The notes: generated by a model not told the origin, from the sequence alone. A DNA stretch of 64,000 nt from Pseudomonas arsenicoxydans (GCF_900103875.1 NZ_LT629705.1:2241001-2305000), one strand, 5' to 3'. Positions 39,162-48,597 are shown, numbered from the stretch's first letter. Program-made: numbers and translations.

Positions 39162-40679
39162 CTATTTCCCCATCGAGTTCAGGTTCATCGAGCGAACGGC
39201 CCATTGTTCAGCGGTTTGCTCATCCACCGGCAAGGAGAACCGGAAAGTCGCGCCGCGCCCTGGTACATCGATCAACTGGATCTCGATACCGTGTAGCTGC
39301 AGGATCCGATGCACGATGCGCAGTCCCAATCCGCCATCGCGTCGGGCACCGCCAATGTTGAATGGACGCAGGAACAAGCCTTCGCGCAATTGCGGGGCGA
39401 TGCCCGGGCCGGTGTCGCTGACGGTGACTTCGATAAATGACCCGTGAGGACGCAGGCTCAACTCGATTTCGCCGCCTTGTGGTGTATCGCGCAGGGCATT
39501 GTCGAACAGATTGGTCAGCACCCGCTCGATCAGCCCCAGATCGGCGCAAGCCGTCGAAACGTTCGGTGCGAAGCTCGCCTTGAGTTCGATCTGGCGTGCC
39601 TCGGCAGTGAGTTCGAATTTCTGGAAGATGTCCTGCACCAGATCGGTCAGGGAGAAACGTTCGAGCACGGGTTGTACGAAGCCGTGCTCCAGGCGCACCA
39701 GTTCCAGCAGTGATTGCGCCAGGCCGCCGACCTTGCGGCTTTGATCCAGCGCGATGCCCAGGTAGCGCCGGCGGTCAGCAGGGGACAGCGTGGTGTCCTT
39801 GAGCGACAGCGTTTCCAAATAACCATGCAGCGAAGCCAGCGGTGTGCGCAAGTCGTGGGAGATGTTGGCCACCAGTTCGCGGCGCTCCTGATCCTGGCGG
39901 GTCAGCGAACGCCATTGTTCGCTGAGGCGGGTTTGCATCTGGCGGAAGGCGGCGTCGAGCACGGCGATTTCATCGTGACTGGCTGCCTTTTCAACCGGTT
40001 CCGGGGCGGGCGGTGTCGTGGGAACGGCGTCGATGTCGAACTGGCTGACTCTTTCGGTCAAGCGTCGCAGTGGCCGGGTGATCAGGGCAAAGGCCGTGAG
40101 ACCGGCGATCAGGCACAACAACGCCACCAGACCTATGGACAACAGGGCGGTATTGAGCGCAGCACTAGTGGCACCGCGTTCTGCAAAGCGGTCGTGTTCT
40201 TCGCTGAGCAACACCACATAGAGATAACCCGCCGGTTTACCGTTGACCTGCAACGGCGCGGCGCTGAACACCTTGCGCCCCTCGGTGCTGCGCGGGTCGT
40301 CACCGAGAATCGGTAGCGCGTCGCCCTTGAGCAAACGCTGGATCGGCGTCAGATCGATGCGTTCGCGATGTATCCGGCCCTCTGGCGCGGCACTGCCGAC
40401 AATGCGGCCTTCGGTGTCCAGCAGGTACACCTCGACACTGGGGTTGACCAGCATGAGCTTGCTGAACAATTCACGCACGGCATCGGGCATCAGGCCGTTG
40501 GTGTCCATCAGCACCGTGTCGCGGGCAATGTGCTGCGCCAGGTCCCGGGACAACCCTTGCACCACTTCCAGTTCATGCATCTGGTTGGAGCGCACTTGCA
40601 TCCAGGCCGATGTGCCACAGCACACCAGCAACAGAACGGCGAACACCAGGGACAGGCGTTGTGTCAGGGTCAGCCTCAT
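39162..40679 (-). CDS. Sensor histidine kinase (divergent from the msr operon)
   Basis: 505 residues. The first membrane helix (LSLVFAVLLLVCCGTSAWM), a periplasmic domain of about 140 residues (PSVEVYLLDTEGRIVGSAAPEG), and a second helix (ALLSIGLVALLCLIAGLTAFAL) lead into HAMP. The DHp box VANISHDLRTPLASLHGYLETL and the ATPase motifs NLFDNALRDTPQGGEI, DTGPGIA and DGGLGLRIVHRIL complete it. It overlaps the regulator gene by ATGA. The signal is unknown; its location suggests envelope oxidation. Confidence 0.9.
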   Translation of the reverse strand: MRLTLTQRLSLVFAVLLLVCCGTSAWMQVRSNQMHELEVVQGLSRDLAQHIARDTVLMDTNGLMPDAVRELFSKLMLVNPSVEVYLLDTEGRIVGSAAPEGRIHRERIDLTPIQRLLKGDALPILGDDPRSTEGRKVFSAAPLQVNGKPAGYLYVVLLSEEHDRFAERGATSAALNTALLSIGLVALLCLIAGLTAFALITRPLRRLTERVSQFDIDAVPTTPPAPEPVEKAASHDEIAVLDAAFRQMQTRLSEQWRSLTRQDQERRELVANISHDLRTPLASLHGYLETLSLKDTTLSPADRRRYLGIALDQSRKVGGLAQSLLELVRLEHGFVQPVLERFSLTDLVQDIFQKFELTAEARQIELKASFAPNVSTACADLGLIERVLTNLFDNALRDTPQGGEIELSLRPHGSFIEVTVSDTGPGIAPQLREGLFLRPFNIGGARRDGGLGLRIVHRILQLHGIEIQLIDVPGRGATFRFSLPVDEQTAEQWAVRSMNLNSMGK

Positions 40680-41392
40680 GGCTGCTCCTCCCTGGCCGCG
40701 AATTTATAACCGCGACCCCACACCGTGAGGATGCGTGCGGGTTGTGCCGGATCGGCCTCGATCTTGGCCCGCAGGCGGTTGATGTGCGTGTTGACCGTGT
40801 GCTCGTAGCCTTCATGGCTGTAGCCCCAGACCGCGTTGAGCAGGTCCATGCGCGAGAACACCTTGCCCGGCTGGCGGACGAAGAAATACAGCAGGTCGAA
40901 TTCCCGTGGCGTGAGGTCCAGGCGCCGTCCGTCGAGTGTGACGTCGCGGGTGATCGGGTCGATGGAAAGACCGTCGGCGATCAGGCTGCCGGCATCCATT
41001 TTCAGGTTGCGCGCCATCGCGTCGACGCGTCGCAGCAGGGCTTTGACCCGGGCGACCAGTTCAAGCATGGAAAAAGGCTTGGCCAGGTAATCGTCGGCAC
41101 CGAGCTCCAACCCCAAAATGCGGTGCACTTCGCTGGAGCGTGCGCTGGTGATGATGATCGGTGTGTAGCGAGCCATTGCCCGCGCTCGCCGGCAGATTTC
41201 CAGGCCGTCGACGCCGGGCAACATCAGGTCGAGGATCAGGGCGTCCCAGCTTCCTTGCTGCAGCAGTTGCATGCCCTCATTACCGTCGGCGCAGTGCACC
41301 ACCTCGAACTGCTCATCGCGTAGATGCAGGCAGATAAGGTCGGCGATGTGCAGGTCGTCTTCGACCACCAGGACACGTTTGGTCTGTTCCAT
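40676..41392 (-). CDS. OmpR-type response regulator (divergent from msrB)
   Basis: 238 residues. The receiver has VLVVEDDLHIADL, a phosphoacceptor in ALILDLMLPGVDGL, and the lysine in AKPFSMLEL. The winged helix has DLTPREFDLLYFFVRQPGKVFSRMDLLNAVWGYSHEGYEHTVNTHINRLRAKIE. I start at the ATG giving MEQTKRV (41392). The 152-base gap to msrB contains inverted repeats, consistent with control of both directions. Confidence 0.92.
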   Translation of the reverse strand: MEQTKRVLVVEDDLHIADLICLHLRDEQFEVVHCADGNEGMQLLQQGSWDALILDLMLPGVDGLEICRRARAMARYTPIIITSARSSEVHRILGLELGADDYLAKPFSMLELVARVKALLRRVDAMARNLKMDAGSLIADGLSIDPITRDVTLDGRRLDLTPREFDLLYFFVRQPGKVFSRMDLLNAVWGYSHEGYEHTVNTHINRLRAKIEADPAQPARILTVWGRGYKFAAREEQP

Positions 41393-41419
41393 AAAGCTCA
41401 ATCCTTTGTAGCGCAATGG

Positions 41420-41470
41420 GCACATTGTGCGGGTTTTCCTCGGGTCGAGTTATCACGAATTGTTTAACTC
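41420..41470. promoter_or_regulatory. Inverted repeats between the two-component system and msrB
   Basis: GCACA-T-TGTGC (41420-41430) is an 11-base near-perfect palindrome. GAGTTA (41447-41452) is repeated inversely as TAACTC (41465-41470). Both lie in the divergent promoter region and are candidate regulator sites. OmpR-type proteins usually bind direct repeats, so another factor is possible. Confidence 0.35.
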
Positions 41471-41544
41471 CCCGTGAGGATTTGGCGATCAACCCAAGCC
41501 TAGGCTGTGTTCCATGTCAGGCACCTGGAATTTTGGAGAAGGCC

Positions 41545-42063
41545 ATGTTTTCACGGCGACAGTTTCTTGTAGCGGGCGGCGGGCTGGGGGCTGCAGCGTT
41601 GGTGGTCGGTGTATTGCCAAAATTTGCCGCCAGTACGGCGCTGGTCAGTGATGCCAGTGCGGAGGAGGTTTTCGAGGTGGCTCACAGCGACAGCGAATGG
41701 CGCGCCATGCTCAGCCCCGAGCAATACGAAATCCTGCGAAAAGAGGGCACGGAGCGGGCCTACAGCAGCCCGCTGAACAATGAGCACCGCGAGGGGCTGT
41801 TCGTTTGTGCCGGTTGTAATCTGCCGCTGTTTTCCTCCAAAACCAAATTCGACAGCGGCACCGGTTGGCCGAGTTTCTGGACGCCGCTGGACAACGCGGT
41901 GGCCACCCGTCAGGACCGCTCCCTCGGCGTCGTGCGTGAAGAAGTGCATTGCCGACGGTGCGGTGGTCACTTGGGCCATGTCTTCGACGATGGGCCAAAA
42001 CCCACCGGCCTGCGCTACTGCATGAACGGGCTGGCGCTGACCTTCGTGCCCCAGGCGGTTTGA
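41545..42063 (+). CDS. msrB: Exported peptide-methionine (R)-S-oxide reductase MsrB
   Basis: 172 residues. The N-terminus FSRRQFLVAGGGLGAAALVVG is a Tat-like signal, so the enzyme should act in the periplasm. Zinc cysteines C88/C91 (VCAGC) and C136/C139 (HCRRC) and the catalytic C159 in RYCMNGLAL are all present, with SGTGWPSFW as further signature. MsrB repairs the R-epimer of methionine sulfoxide. The ATG at 41545 has TTGGAGAAGG in front. First gene of an operon with a thiol transporter and msrA. Confidence 0.92.
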   Translation: MFSRRQFLVAGGGLGAAALVVGVLPKFAASTALVSDASAEEVFEVAHSDSEWRAMLSPEQYEILRKEGTERAYSSPLNNEHREGLFVCAGCNLPLFSSKTKFDSGTGWPSFWTPLDNAVATRQDRSLGVVREEVHCRRCGGHLGHVFDDGPKPTGLRYCMNGLALTFVPQAV

Positions 42064-42106
42064 TCCGTGGGCTCGTCCTTCCACTCACTTCATGCAGGTC
42101 GATGCT

Positions 42107-43870
42107 ATGTGGCTTCTGGTTCTCGCTTATCTCGGTGGTGTGCTGACGATCGTCAGTCCGTGCATCCTGCCGGTACTGCCCTTTGTCTTCGCGCGCACCG
42201 GGCAGCCATTTATGAAAAGTGGTTTGCCGTTGCTGGCGGGCATGGCGCTGACCTTCGCGCTCGTCGCCTCGTTGGCGGCGGTGGGCGGCGGCTGGGTGGT
42301 GCAAGTCAATCAGTACGGTCGCTGGCTCGCGTTGCTGTTCGTGGCACTGTTCGGTCTGACACTGTTGCTGCCTCGGCTGGCCGAGCGTCTGACCCGGCCA
42401 CTGGTGGCCGCCGGCAGTCGCCTGTCGGAAGCGGCGGGCGCCGATCCCCGGCCGCGCCCCGGCGCTTCGTTCCTGATCGGCGTCGCCACGGGCCTGCTCT
42501 GGGCACCCTGCGCCGGTCCGATTCTGGGCCTGCTGCTGACCGGGGCCGCGCTGCAAGGGGCAAGCATCGCAACCACCTTGTTGTTGCTGGCCTACGCCGC
42601 GGGTGCCGCTACCTCCCTCGCCGTGGCGCTGTTGCTGGGCGGTAAAGTTTTCGCGGCGATGAAACGTTCGATTGGTGCTGGCGAGTGGCTGCGTCGAGGA
42701 TTGGGCGCGGCAATGCTGGCCGGTGTGGCGGCGATAGCCCTGGGGCTGGATACCGGACTCCTGGCGCGGGTTTCGACCGCTTCCACAGGCGGTATCGAGC
42801 AAGCGCTGGTCGGCCGGTTGGCCGGCCAGCCACCGAGCAACGGCGGGGCAATGATGGCCGCTGGTGGGGCGATGAAAGTGTCGGCGAAAGCGCCGGATGC
42901 ATTGCCAGTCGAAGGCAACCTCCCACCGCTTGACGGTGCTGTCCAATGGCTCAATTCACCGCCTCTGACCGCACAGGCGTTGAAGGGCAAAGTCGTGTTG
43001 GTGGATTTCTGGACTTACTCCTGCATCAACTGCCTGCGCACCTTGCCGTATGTGAAAGCCTGGGCCGAAAAATACCGCGATCAGGGGCTGGTGGTCATCG
43101 GTGTTCATGCCCCCGAATTCGCGTTCGAGCGTGATGTGGGCAATGTCACCAAAGCCATGAAGGACCTGGGGATCAACTATCCGGTGGCAGTCGATAACGA
43201 CTATCGGATCTGGCGTGCTTTCAATAACGAGTACTGGCCGGCCCATTATTTTGCCGACGCTCAAGGGCGCATTCGCTATCACCACTTCGGTGAAGGTGAG
43301 TACGCCGAATCGGAACGGGTTATCCAGCAGTTGCTGCGTGAAGCGGGAGCCGCAAAGGTCGACAGCGGGTTGATCAATGCAGACGCCACGGGTGTTCAAC
43401 TCGCGCCGGACATGAACGAAGTGCAATCACCGGAAACCTATGTCGGCTATCAGCGCGCGGAGCATTTCGTGCCTGAGGCCAGTCTGGCGCCGGACACAGT
43501 CGCGACGTACAGCCCGCCGTCCCAATTGGCCCTCAACGACTGGAGCCTTGGCGGTCAATGGAAAGTCGGCTCGGAACGCGCCACGTCAAGCGCGCCGGCC
43601 AGCCGAATCGTCTACCGCTTTCACGCACGGGATCTGCATCTGGTCTTGGGCCCCGATGCGGACGGTAAGCCGGTGCGCTTCAAAGTGCTGATTGACGGAA
43701 AAGCGCCCGGCGATGCCCACGGCACTGACGTGGCACCCGATGGTCGCGGTCTCGTTACCGAACAGCGTTTGTATCAATTGGTGCGCCAGAGCAGCGGTGT
43801 GACCGACCACACCTTCAGCATCGAGTTTCTCGATCCGGGTGTGTCGGCGTATGCGTTTACGTTCGGTTGA
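42107..43870 (+). CDS. DipZ-like cytochrome c biogenesis/thiol-disulfide transporter with thioredoxin domain
   Basis: 587 residues in three parts. First is a CcdA/DsbD-type membrane domain (LAYLGGVLTIVSPCILPVLPFVFAR with C19, partner cysteine in LLWAPCAGPILGL). Next is a periplasmic thioredoxin-like domain with active site CINC (C306, C309; DFWTYSCINCLRTLPYVKAW). Last is a C-terminal beta-rich domain of the DipZ kind (SPETYVGYQRAEHFVPE onward). It should carry electrons from cytoplasmic thioredoxin to periplasmic partners; between msrB and msrA the obvious partners are those reductases. AGG 8 bases before the ATG at 42107 favours that start over 42092. Confidence 0.88.
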   Translation: MWLLVLAYLGGVLTIVSPCILPVLPFVFARTGQPFMKSGLPLLAGMALTFALVASLAAVGGGWVVQVNQYGRWLALLFVALFGLTLLLPRLAERLTRPLVAAGSRLSEAAGADPRPRPGASFLIGVATGLLWAPCAGPILGLLLTGAALQGASIATTLLLLAYAAGAATSLAVALLLGGKVFAAMKRSIGAGEWLRRGLGAAMLAGVAAIALGLDTGLLARVSTASTGGIEQALVGRLAGQPPSNGGAMMAAGGAMKVSAKAPDALPVEGNLPPLDGAVQWLNSPPLTAQALKGKVVLVDFWTYSCINCLRTLPYVKAWAEKYRDQGLVVIGVHAPEFAFERDVGNVTKAMKDLGINYPVAVDNDYRIWRAFNNEYWPAHYFADAQGRIRYHHFGEGEYAESERVIQQLLREAGAAKVDSGLINADATGVQLAPDMNEVQSPETYVGYQRAEHFVPEASLAPDTVATYSPPSQLALNDWSLGGQWKVGSERATSSAPASRIVYRFHARDLHLVLGPDADGKPVRFKVLIDGKAPGDAHGTDVAPDGRGLVTEQRLYQLVRQSSGVTDHTFSIEFLDPGVSAYAFTFG

Positions 43871-43901
43871 TAGCCTTTTCATTTACTCAGGAGTCAGACT
43901 C

Positions 43902-44612
43902 ATGAAAACCCCGTTTACCTGGCGCCGCACCTTGTTGGGTCTGGCTGCTGCGGGTGTCATCGGCCATTGCGCGGCGTTCTCTTTCGGTGGCGAAGAGGCG
44001 GTCGTTATTCCGCCGCCGGCCCTCGACGAAACCACCCAGGCCCACAGCGAAAAGGCGGTCTTCGCTGGCGGCTGCTTCTGGGGCGTACAAGGTGTGTTCC
44101 AGCACGTCAAAGGTGTAAAGAAAGCCGTGTCAGGTTATGCCGGCGGTGCAGCGAACACCGCCCGCTATGAACGCGTCAGTGATGGCGATACCGGTCATGC
44201 GGAGTCGGTCGAGGTCACGTTTGATCCTGCGCAGGTCAGTTACGGCACCTTGCTGCAGATCTATTTTTCGGTGGCGCACAACCCGACTGAACTGAACCGT
44301 CAGGGGCCCGACAGCGGCACCCAGTATCGGTCGGCGATCTTCCCCGAGAACACCGAACAGCAGCGCGTGGCCAAGGCCTACATCGCTCAGCTCAACACCG
44401 CGCATTTATTCAATAAGCCTATTGTGACCACGCTGGAAACCTACAACGGTTTCTACCCGGCCGAGGATGAACATCAGGACTTTCTGACCGAACACCCAAC
44501 GTATCCGTACATCGTGATTAACGATCTGCCGAAAGTGGCGCAGTTGAAACAGCTGTATCCAGAGCGGTATCAGGAGAAACCGGTACTGGTGAAGGCGGGG
44601 AGCAGCAGTTAG
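43902..44612 (+). CDS. msrA: Exported peptide-methionine (S)-S-oxide reductase MsrA
   Basis: 236 residues. An N-terminal hydrophobic signal (TWRRTLLGLAAAGVIGHCAAFSF, twin arginine present) precedes the catalytic domain with GGCFWGVQGVF (C58), GYAGGAANTARYERVSDGDTGHAESVEV, and HNPTELNRQGPDSGTQYRSAIF. It reduces the S-epimer of methionine sulfoxide. The ATG at 43902 follows CAGGAG. Together with Tat-type MsrB and the DipZ-like protein it makes a complete periplasmic repair set. Confidence 0.93.
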   Translation: MKTPFTWRRTLLGLAAAGVIGHCAAFSFGGEEAVVIPPPALDETTQAHSEKAVFAGGCFWGVQGVFQHVKGVKKAVSGYAGGAANTARYERVSDGDTGHAESVEVTFDPAQVSYGTLLQIYFSVAHNPTELNRQGPDSGTQYRSAIFPENTEQQRVAKAYIAQLNTAHLFNKPIVTTLETYNGFYPAEDEHQDFLTEHPTYPYIVINDLPKVAQLKQLYPERYQEKPVLVKAGSSS

Positions 44613-45622
44613 CCCGAGATCACATTCTTGCCAGCGACTTTCGAGCGATACAGCGCCTGATCGGCCCTGGCCAGCAGCCCGGTCTGTTGCTCTTCCTCGA
44701 AGCGCTGGACCACGCCAAAACTCATGGTCACTTGAAACTCGCCCACTGACGGCAGGCTCGACAGCCCATGGCGGATGGTCTCGGCCAAGGATCGGGCCTC
44801 GGCCAGCCCAGTGTTGGGCAAGATCATGATGAACTCGTCGCCGCCCCAGCGCGCCAATAGATCGCCCTCGCGCACGTAGCGCTTCACGCTGTCGACGACC
44901 TGCACCAACGCTGCGTCTCCCAGCGCATGGCCGTAGTAATCGTTGATGTTCTTGAAGTCATCGATGTCCATGGCGATCAGCGATAGCGGCTGCCGAAAAC
45001 GTTGGGCTCGTTCGCATTCCTGGGGCAGGGACTTTTCCAGAAGATAGCGATTGGCGACCGATGTCAGTGCATCGGTTTCCGCCAGTTTGCGGTTTTTTTC
45101 CAGTTGAATCTGTAACTGCTGATTGACCCGGGACAACTCCCGAGTGCGCTCTTCGACGATGGCTTCAAGGGATTGATTGCGTCGTTCCATTTCTTCGAAG
45201 AGGCGTTTCTTGTCATCGATGCTGCGATGAGCACCGACCATTCGCGCAACCGATCCGTCGACATTGCGGGCCAGTATGTAGCCGCGATCTTCGATCCAGA
45301 TGTAACTGCCGTCCTGTCTGCGACAGCGATACTCGGCTTGATAACCCGGAGCCCGTTGACTCAAGTAATCATCGAACACGGCCATCACCCGCGGATAATC
45401 GTCGGGGTGGATCACGTTCTCCCAGGTAAGGACGGTGTTCTCCAGGGAGTGCGCGGCGTAGCCAAGCATCTCGTACCACGCAGGGTTGCGGTAGACGAAA
45501 CCGGTGTTGGCGTTCCAGTCCCAAATGCCGTCACTGACCAGTTCCAGAATGGTGTGCAACATGTCTTCGTTCATATCCGACACATTGAATTTCAACGGCT
45601 CGATACTTGATGCCTCACCCAT
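44609..45622 (-). CDS. PAS-GGDEF diguanylate cyclase
   Basis: 337 residues, soluble. A PAS/PAC domain (ILELVSDGIWDWNANTGFVYRNPAWYEMLGY through YQAEYRCRRQDGSYIWIEDRGYI) is followed by a coiled coil (RNQSLEAIVEERTRELSRVNQQLQIQLEKNRKL) and a GGDEF domain with intact RWGGDEF and an RxxD inhibitory site (REGD) five residues before it. It should make cyclic di-GMP in response to a PAS-sensed cue. It ends four bases inside the convergent msrA end. ATG at 45622; a GTG is directly before it. Confidence 0.9.
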   Translation of the reverse strand: MGEASSIEPLKFNVSDMNEDMLHTILELVSDGIWDWNANTGFVYRNPAWYEMLGYAAHSLENTVLTWENVIHPDDYPRVMAVFDDYLSQRAPGYQAEYRCRRQDGSYIWIEDRGYILARNVDGSVARMVGAHRSIDDKKRLFEEMERRNQSLEAIVEERTRELSRVNQQLQIQLEKNRKLAETDALTSVANRYLLEKSLPQECERAQRFRQPLSLIAMDIDDFKNINDYYGHALGDAALVQVVDSVKRYVREGDLLARWGGDEFIMILPNTGLAEARSLAETIRHGLSSLPSVGEFQVTMSFGVVQRFEEEQQTGLLARADQALYRSKVAGKNVISG

Positions 45623-45696
45623 CACCGCTCTCCCTGTCGCACTGATATCAAAGTGACCCGTCAGTCGCGGAGATTAGTGCATGGTGTATTGCCCGG

Positions 45697-46599
45697 CTAG
45701 TGTTTGCCCCACATCTGCATGGCAAAGTCGACGAAGCGACGTAGTTTCGGCAACCGGTAGCGATCCTGGGCATACAACAGGCTCATTGGCCGACTCAGCT
45801 GGAAATCCGGCATCAAGGCCACCAGTTTGCCGTCGCGCAAATCCTGCTCGACCAGCGCATCAGGCAACATCACGACACCCATGCCCGTGCGGGCGGCCTG
45901 ATGCAGGCCCGCCGAACTGTTGATCACCATCGGCCCGCTGACCGTCACCATGACTTCGCCTTCAGGCCCGCTCATACGCCATTGTTTACCCACGGAATGC
46001 CAGTCGTCACCGACCGGATACGCAAAGGACAGGCAGTCGTGATGTTGCAGATCTTCGGGTTTTGTCGGTGTGCCGCGACGTGCCAGATAGTCCTTCGAGG
46101 CGCACATGGTCAGGGTGTAGTCGATGAGTGGGCGGGCGATCAGGTTGGTGGGTTCGAGAGCCCCCAGGCGAAACGCCACGTCGAGACCGTTTTCGAGTAG
46201 ATCAGGGCGTCCGTTGGTGAGCACCACATCCAGTTTGACTTGCGGGTACTGCAGGGTGAATTCGCTGAGCGCGGGCGCGAGTCTTTCTGTACCGAAGGTC
46301 AGGGGAGCCGTGATGCGCAAGGTGTCGGTCGGTGTGTCCTGGCTCTGTTCCGCCAGTCGCTCGGAATCTGCCACCAATCCCAGCACCTCCAGGCAACGCT
46401 GGTAGTACGCGGTGCCGAATTCGGTTAAGCGCTGGCGCCGTGTTGTCCGGTGGAGCAAGCGCACGCCAAGGCGTTGCTCAAGGGCTCGAAGGTGATTGCC
46501 GACCATGGTCGTGGACATATCGCCCTGCTGAGCAGCCGCCGTCATGCTGCCGGTTTCCACCACTCTTACGTAAACCGTCATTGCCTGGAACAGATCCAT
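45697..46599 (-). CDS. LysR-type transcriptional regulator
   Basis: 300 residues. The N-terminal winged helix (MTVYVRVVETGSMTAAAQQGDMSTTMVGNHLRALEQRLGVRLLHRTTRRQRLTEFG) is followed by a periplasmic-binding-like effector domain ending SRPMSLLYAQDRYRLPKLRRFVDFAM, typical of the group that includes PtrR/AaeR-like regulators. It is divergent from the aminotransferase gene by about 100 bases, which suggests that gene is a target. Effector unknown. Confidence 0.9.
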   Translation of the reverse strand: MDLFQAMTVYVRVVETGSMTAAAQQGDMSTTMVGNHLRALEQRLGVRLLHRTTRRQRLTEFGTAYYQRCLEVLGLVADSERLAEQSQDTPTDTLRITAPLTFGTERLAPALSEFTLQYPQVKLDVVLTNGRPDLLENGLDVAFRLGALEPTNLIARPLIDYTLTMCASKDYLARRGTPTKPEDLQHHDCLSFAYPVGDDWHSVGKQWRMSGPEGEVMVTVSGPMVINSSAGLHQAARTGMGVVMLPDALVEQDLRDGKLVALMPDFQLSRPMSLLYAQDRYRLPKLRRFVDFAMQMWGKH

Positions 46600-46701
46600 T
46601 ATCAAGCCCAGCTTTAAGATGATTGAAGTGTTGCAGCGTTTATCCAGCTCAGGTGGCTAACCATACTGCAAAAACACCGACAATTGATGGAGCTTGATGT
46701 C

Positions 46702-47877
46702 ATGACCGCCGCTTGCCTGATGACCACTTACCAACCTCTGGCCCTGAGTTTCAACAAAGGCCTGGGCACCCGACTTTGGGATCAGGACGGTCGTGAGTAT
46801 CTGGATGCGGTGGCCGGTGTGGCGGTGACCAATGTCGGCCACTCTCATCCCAAAATCGTCTCGGCAATCAGCGAGCAAGCCGGGCTGCTGTTGCACACTT
46901 CCAATCTCTACAGCATCAAATGGCAACAGCGGCTGGCGCAGACATTGACGACGTTGGCGGGCATGGAGCGGGCGTTCTTCAATAATTCTGGTGCCGAAGC
47001 CAATGAAACCGCGCTGAAACTCGCGCGGCTTTACGGCTGGCACAAAGGCATCGAGCAACCGCTGGTGGTGGTCATGGAAAACGCTTTTCATGGCCGCACC
47101 CTGGGCACCTTGTCCGCCAGCGATGGCCCGGCCGTGCGCCTGGGCTTCAATGAGTTGCCGGGCGACTTCGTCAAAGTGCCGTTTGGCGATCTGCAGGCGC
47201 TGGAAAAAGTGCAGCAAGCCCATGGCCACCGCATCGTGGCGATCCTGATGGAGCCGATTCAGGGTGAAAGCGGCGTGCAGATGGCGCCTCCCGGTTACCT
47301 CAAAGCCGTGCGCGAACTGTGTAACCGGCGTGCGTGGCTGATGATGCTCGACGAAATCCAGACCGGCATCGGTCGTACCGGCCAGTGGTTCGCGTTCCAG
47401 CACGAAGGCATCGTCCCGGACGTCATGACCCTGGCCAAAGGCCTCGGCAACGGCATCCCCATCGGCGCCTGCCTGGCCCGGGGCAAAGCCGCCGAGTTGT
47501 TCACTCCCGGCAGCCACGGCAGCACCTTCGGCGGCAATCCGCTGGCGTGCCGGGTCGGCTGCACCGTGCTGGAAATCATCGAAGAACAAAAGCTGCTGGA
47601 AAACGCCAGGCTCCAGGGTGAGCGCCTGCTGGCCAGACTGCGTGCCGAACTGTCAGATGACCCCAACGTCCTGGCGATTCGTGGCCAGGGCTTGATGATC
47701 GGCATCGAACTGAAACAGCCGATCCGCGACCTGACCCTGATCGCCGCACGGGACCACGGCCTGCTGATCAATGTGACACGGGGCAAGACGATACGTCTGC
47801 TGCCACCGTTGACGATTGATGAGCGGGAGGTGGAGATGATTGTCAGAGGGGTTTGTCGGGCGGTTCGAATGGCGTGA
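46702..47877 (+). CDS. argD: Class III aminotransferase, acetylornithine transaminase-like
   Basis: 391 residues. ArgD-type features are [37 protein letters not shown], the substrate-discriminating [32 protein letters not shown], the PLP lysine in [19 protein letters not shown], and [17 protein letters not shown]. The likely reaction is N2-acetylornithine plus 2-oxoglutarate in arginine synthesis or breakdown. A second ArgD/AruC elsewhere in the genome may be the main enzyme, so the symbol is tentative. GGAG lies nine bases before the ATG at 46702. Confidence 0.8.
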   Translation: MTAACLMTTYQPLALSFNKGLGTRLWDQDGREYLDAVAGVAVTNVGHSHPKIVSAISEQAGLLLHTSNLYSIKWQQRLAQTLTTLAGMERAFFNNSGAEANETALKLARLYGWHKGIEQPLVVVMENAFHGRTLGTLSASDGPAVRLGFNELPGDFVKVPFGDLQALEKVQQAHGHRIVAILMEPIQGESGVQMAPPGYLKAVRELCNRRAWLMMLDEIQTGIGRTGQWFAFQHEGIVPDVMTLAKGLGNGIPIGACLARGKAAELFTPGSHGSTFGGNPLACRVGCTVLEIIEEQKLLENARLQGERLLARLRAELSDDPNVLAIRGQGLMIGIELKQPIRDLTLIAARDHGLLINVTRGKTIRLLPPLTIDEREVEMIVRGVCRAVRMA

Positions 47878-47885
47878 GATTATGT

Positions 47886-48140
47886 TCAGTAGTGATATCT
47901 GCACATCACAACGCGAATCTCACCTTCTTCAACCGCGTAGACCAAACGATGCTCAACTGTAATCCGGCGTGACCAAAAGCCGCTCAAATTGTGTTTGAGC
48001 GGCTCAGGCTTGCCGAGCCCCTCGAATGGTTCACGCTGGATGGATTTAATGAGCAGATTGATGCGTTTGAGTCCGGCCTTGTCATTTTGCTGGAACCATA
48101 AATAGTCGTCCCAACCGTCAGGAGTGAACTCGATATTCAT
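47886..48140 (-). CDS. yoeB: Toxin YoeB (Txe family ribosome-dependent mRNA endonuclease)
   Basis: 84 residues, the standard length. Catalytic residues match those of E. coli YoeB by number: E46 (KPEPLKH), R65 (VEHRLVYAV) and H83 (RYHY). W10 and YLWFQQND are typical of the family. It overlaps the antitoxin gene by four bases. It ends close to the convergent aminotransferase gene. Confidence 0.95.
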   Translation of the reverse strand: MNIEFTPDGWDDYLWFQQNDKAGLKRINLLIKSIQREPFEGLGKPEPLKHNLSGFWSRRITVEHRLVYAVEEGEIRVVMCRYHY

Positions 48141-48391
48141 TCTTCGATGAGCTGCCTGGCTTTGGTCTTTCCTGCGCGCAGATTGCTGATTGATTTGATC
48201 AGGCGCTCAGCATTGGCAGGGGAGCGCAGCAGATAGGCGGTCTCTTCGAGCGCGTTGTACTCCGCAAGAGACATCATCACCACGGGTTCGCCTTTTTGGC
48301 GAGTTACCAGCAACGGGGCGCGGTCTTCATTGACCCGATCCATGGTTTCGGCCAGATGTGCCCGTGCTGTGGTGTAGTTGATAGTTTGCAT
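48137..48391 (-). CDS. yefM: Antitoxin YefM (Phd/YefM family)
   Basis: 84 residues (MQTINYTTARAHLAETMDRVNED). The Phd/YefM DNA-binding N-terminal domain contains APLLVTRQKGEPVVMMSLAEYNALEETAYLLRSP, and the C-terminal toxin-binding tail is NAERLIKSISNLRAGK. The frame runs further upstream, but the ATG at 48391 matches the family start and has GAGGA in front. First gene of the operon, with repeats upstream that probably form its operator. Confidence 0.95.
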   Translation of the reverse strand: MQTINYTTARAHLAETMDRVNEDRAPLLVTRQKGEPVVMMSLAEYNALEETAYLLRSPANAERLIKSISNLRAGKTKARQLIEE

Positions 48392-48419
48392 GTTGTAGTC
48401 CTCGCTCGATGCTTGGAAC

Positions 48420-48442
48420 GTACAGAAATGAGTACAGAATGA
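48420..48442 (-). promoter_or_regulatory. Direct repeats upstream of yefM (candidate operator)
   Basis: GTACAGAAATGA and GTACAGAATGA lie back to back (48420-48431 and 48432-48442), each holding the GTACA half of the TGTACA core that YefM binds in E. coli. They are about 30 bases upstream of the yefM start, where autoregulation is expected. Confidence 0.5.
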
Positions 48443-48597
48443 CAAGGCGATACCTATGAGTGGTCAATGCGCAGACGGTTTATCTACGCTTGCATCGAGT
48501 ATCGCTGAAGCTTCATCAAGACGTTTCCGAGACCTACGTAATCCAATTCCTACTTACCTGCCATCCACCCGCACCACACCTGTTATTCGATGTGAAA

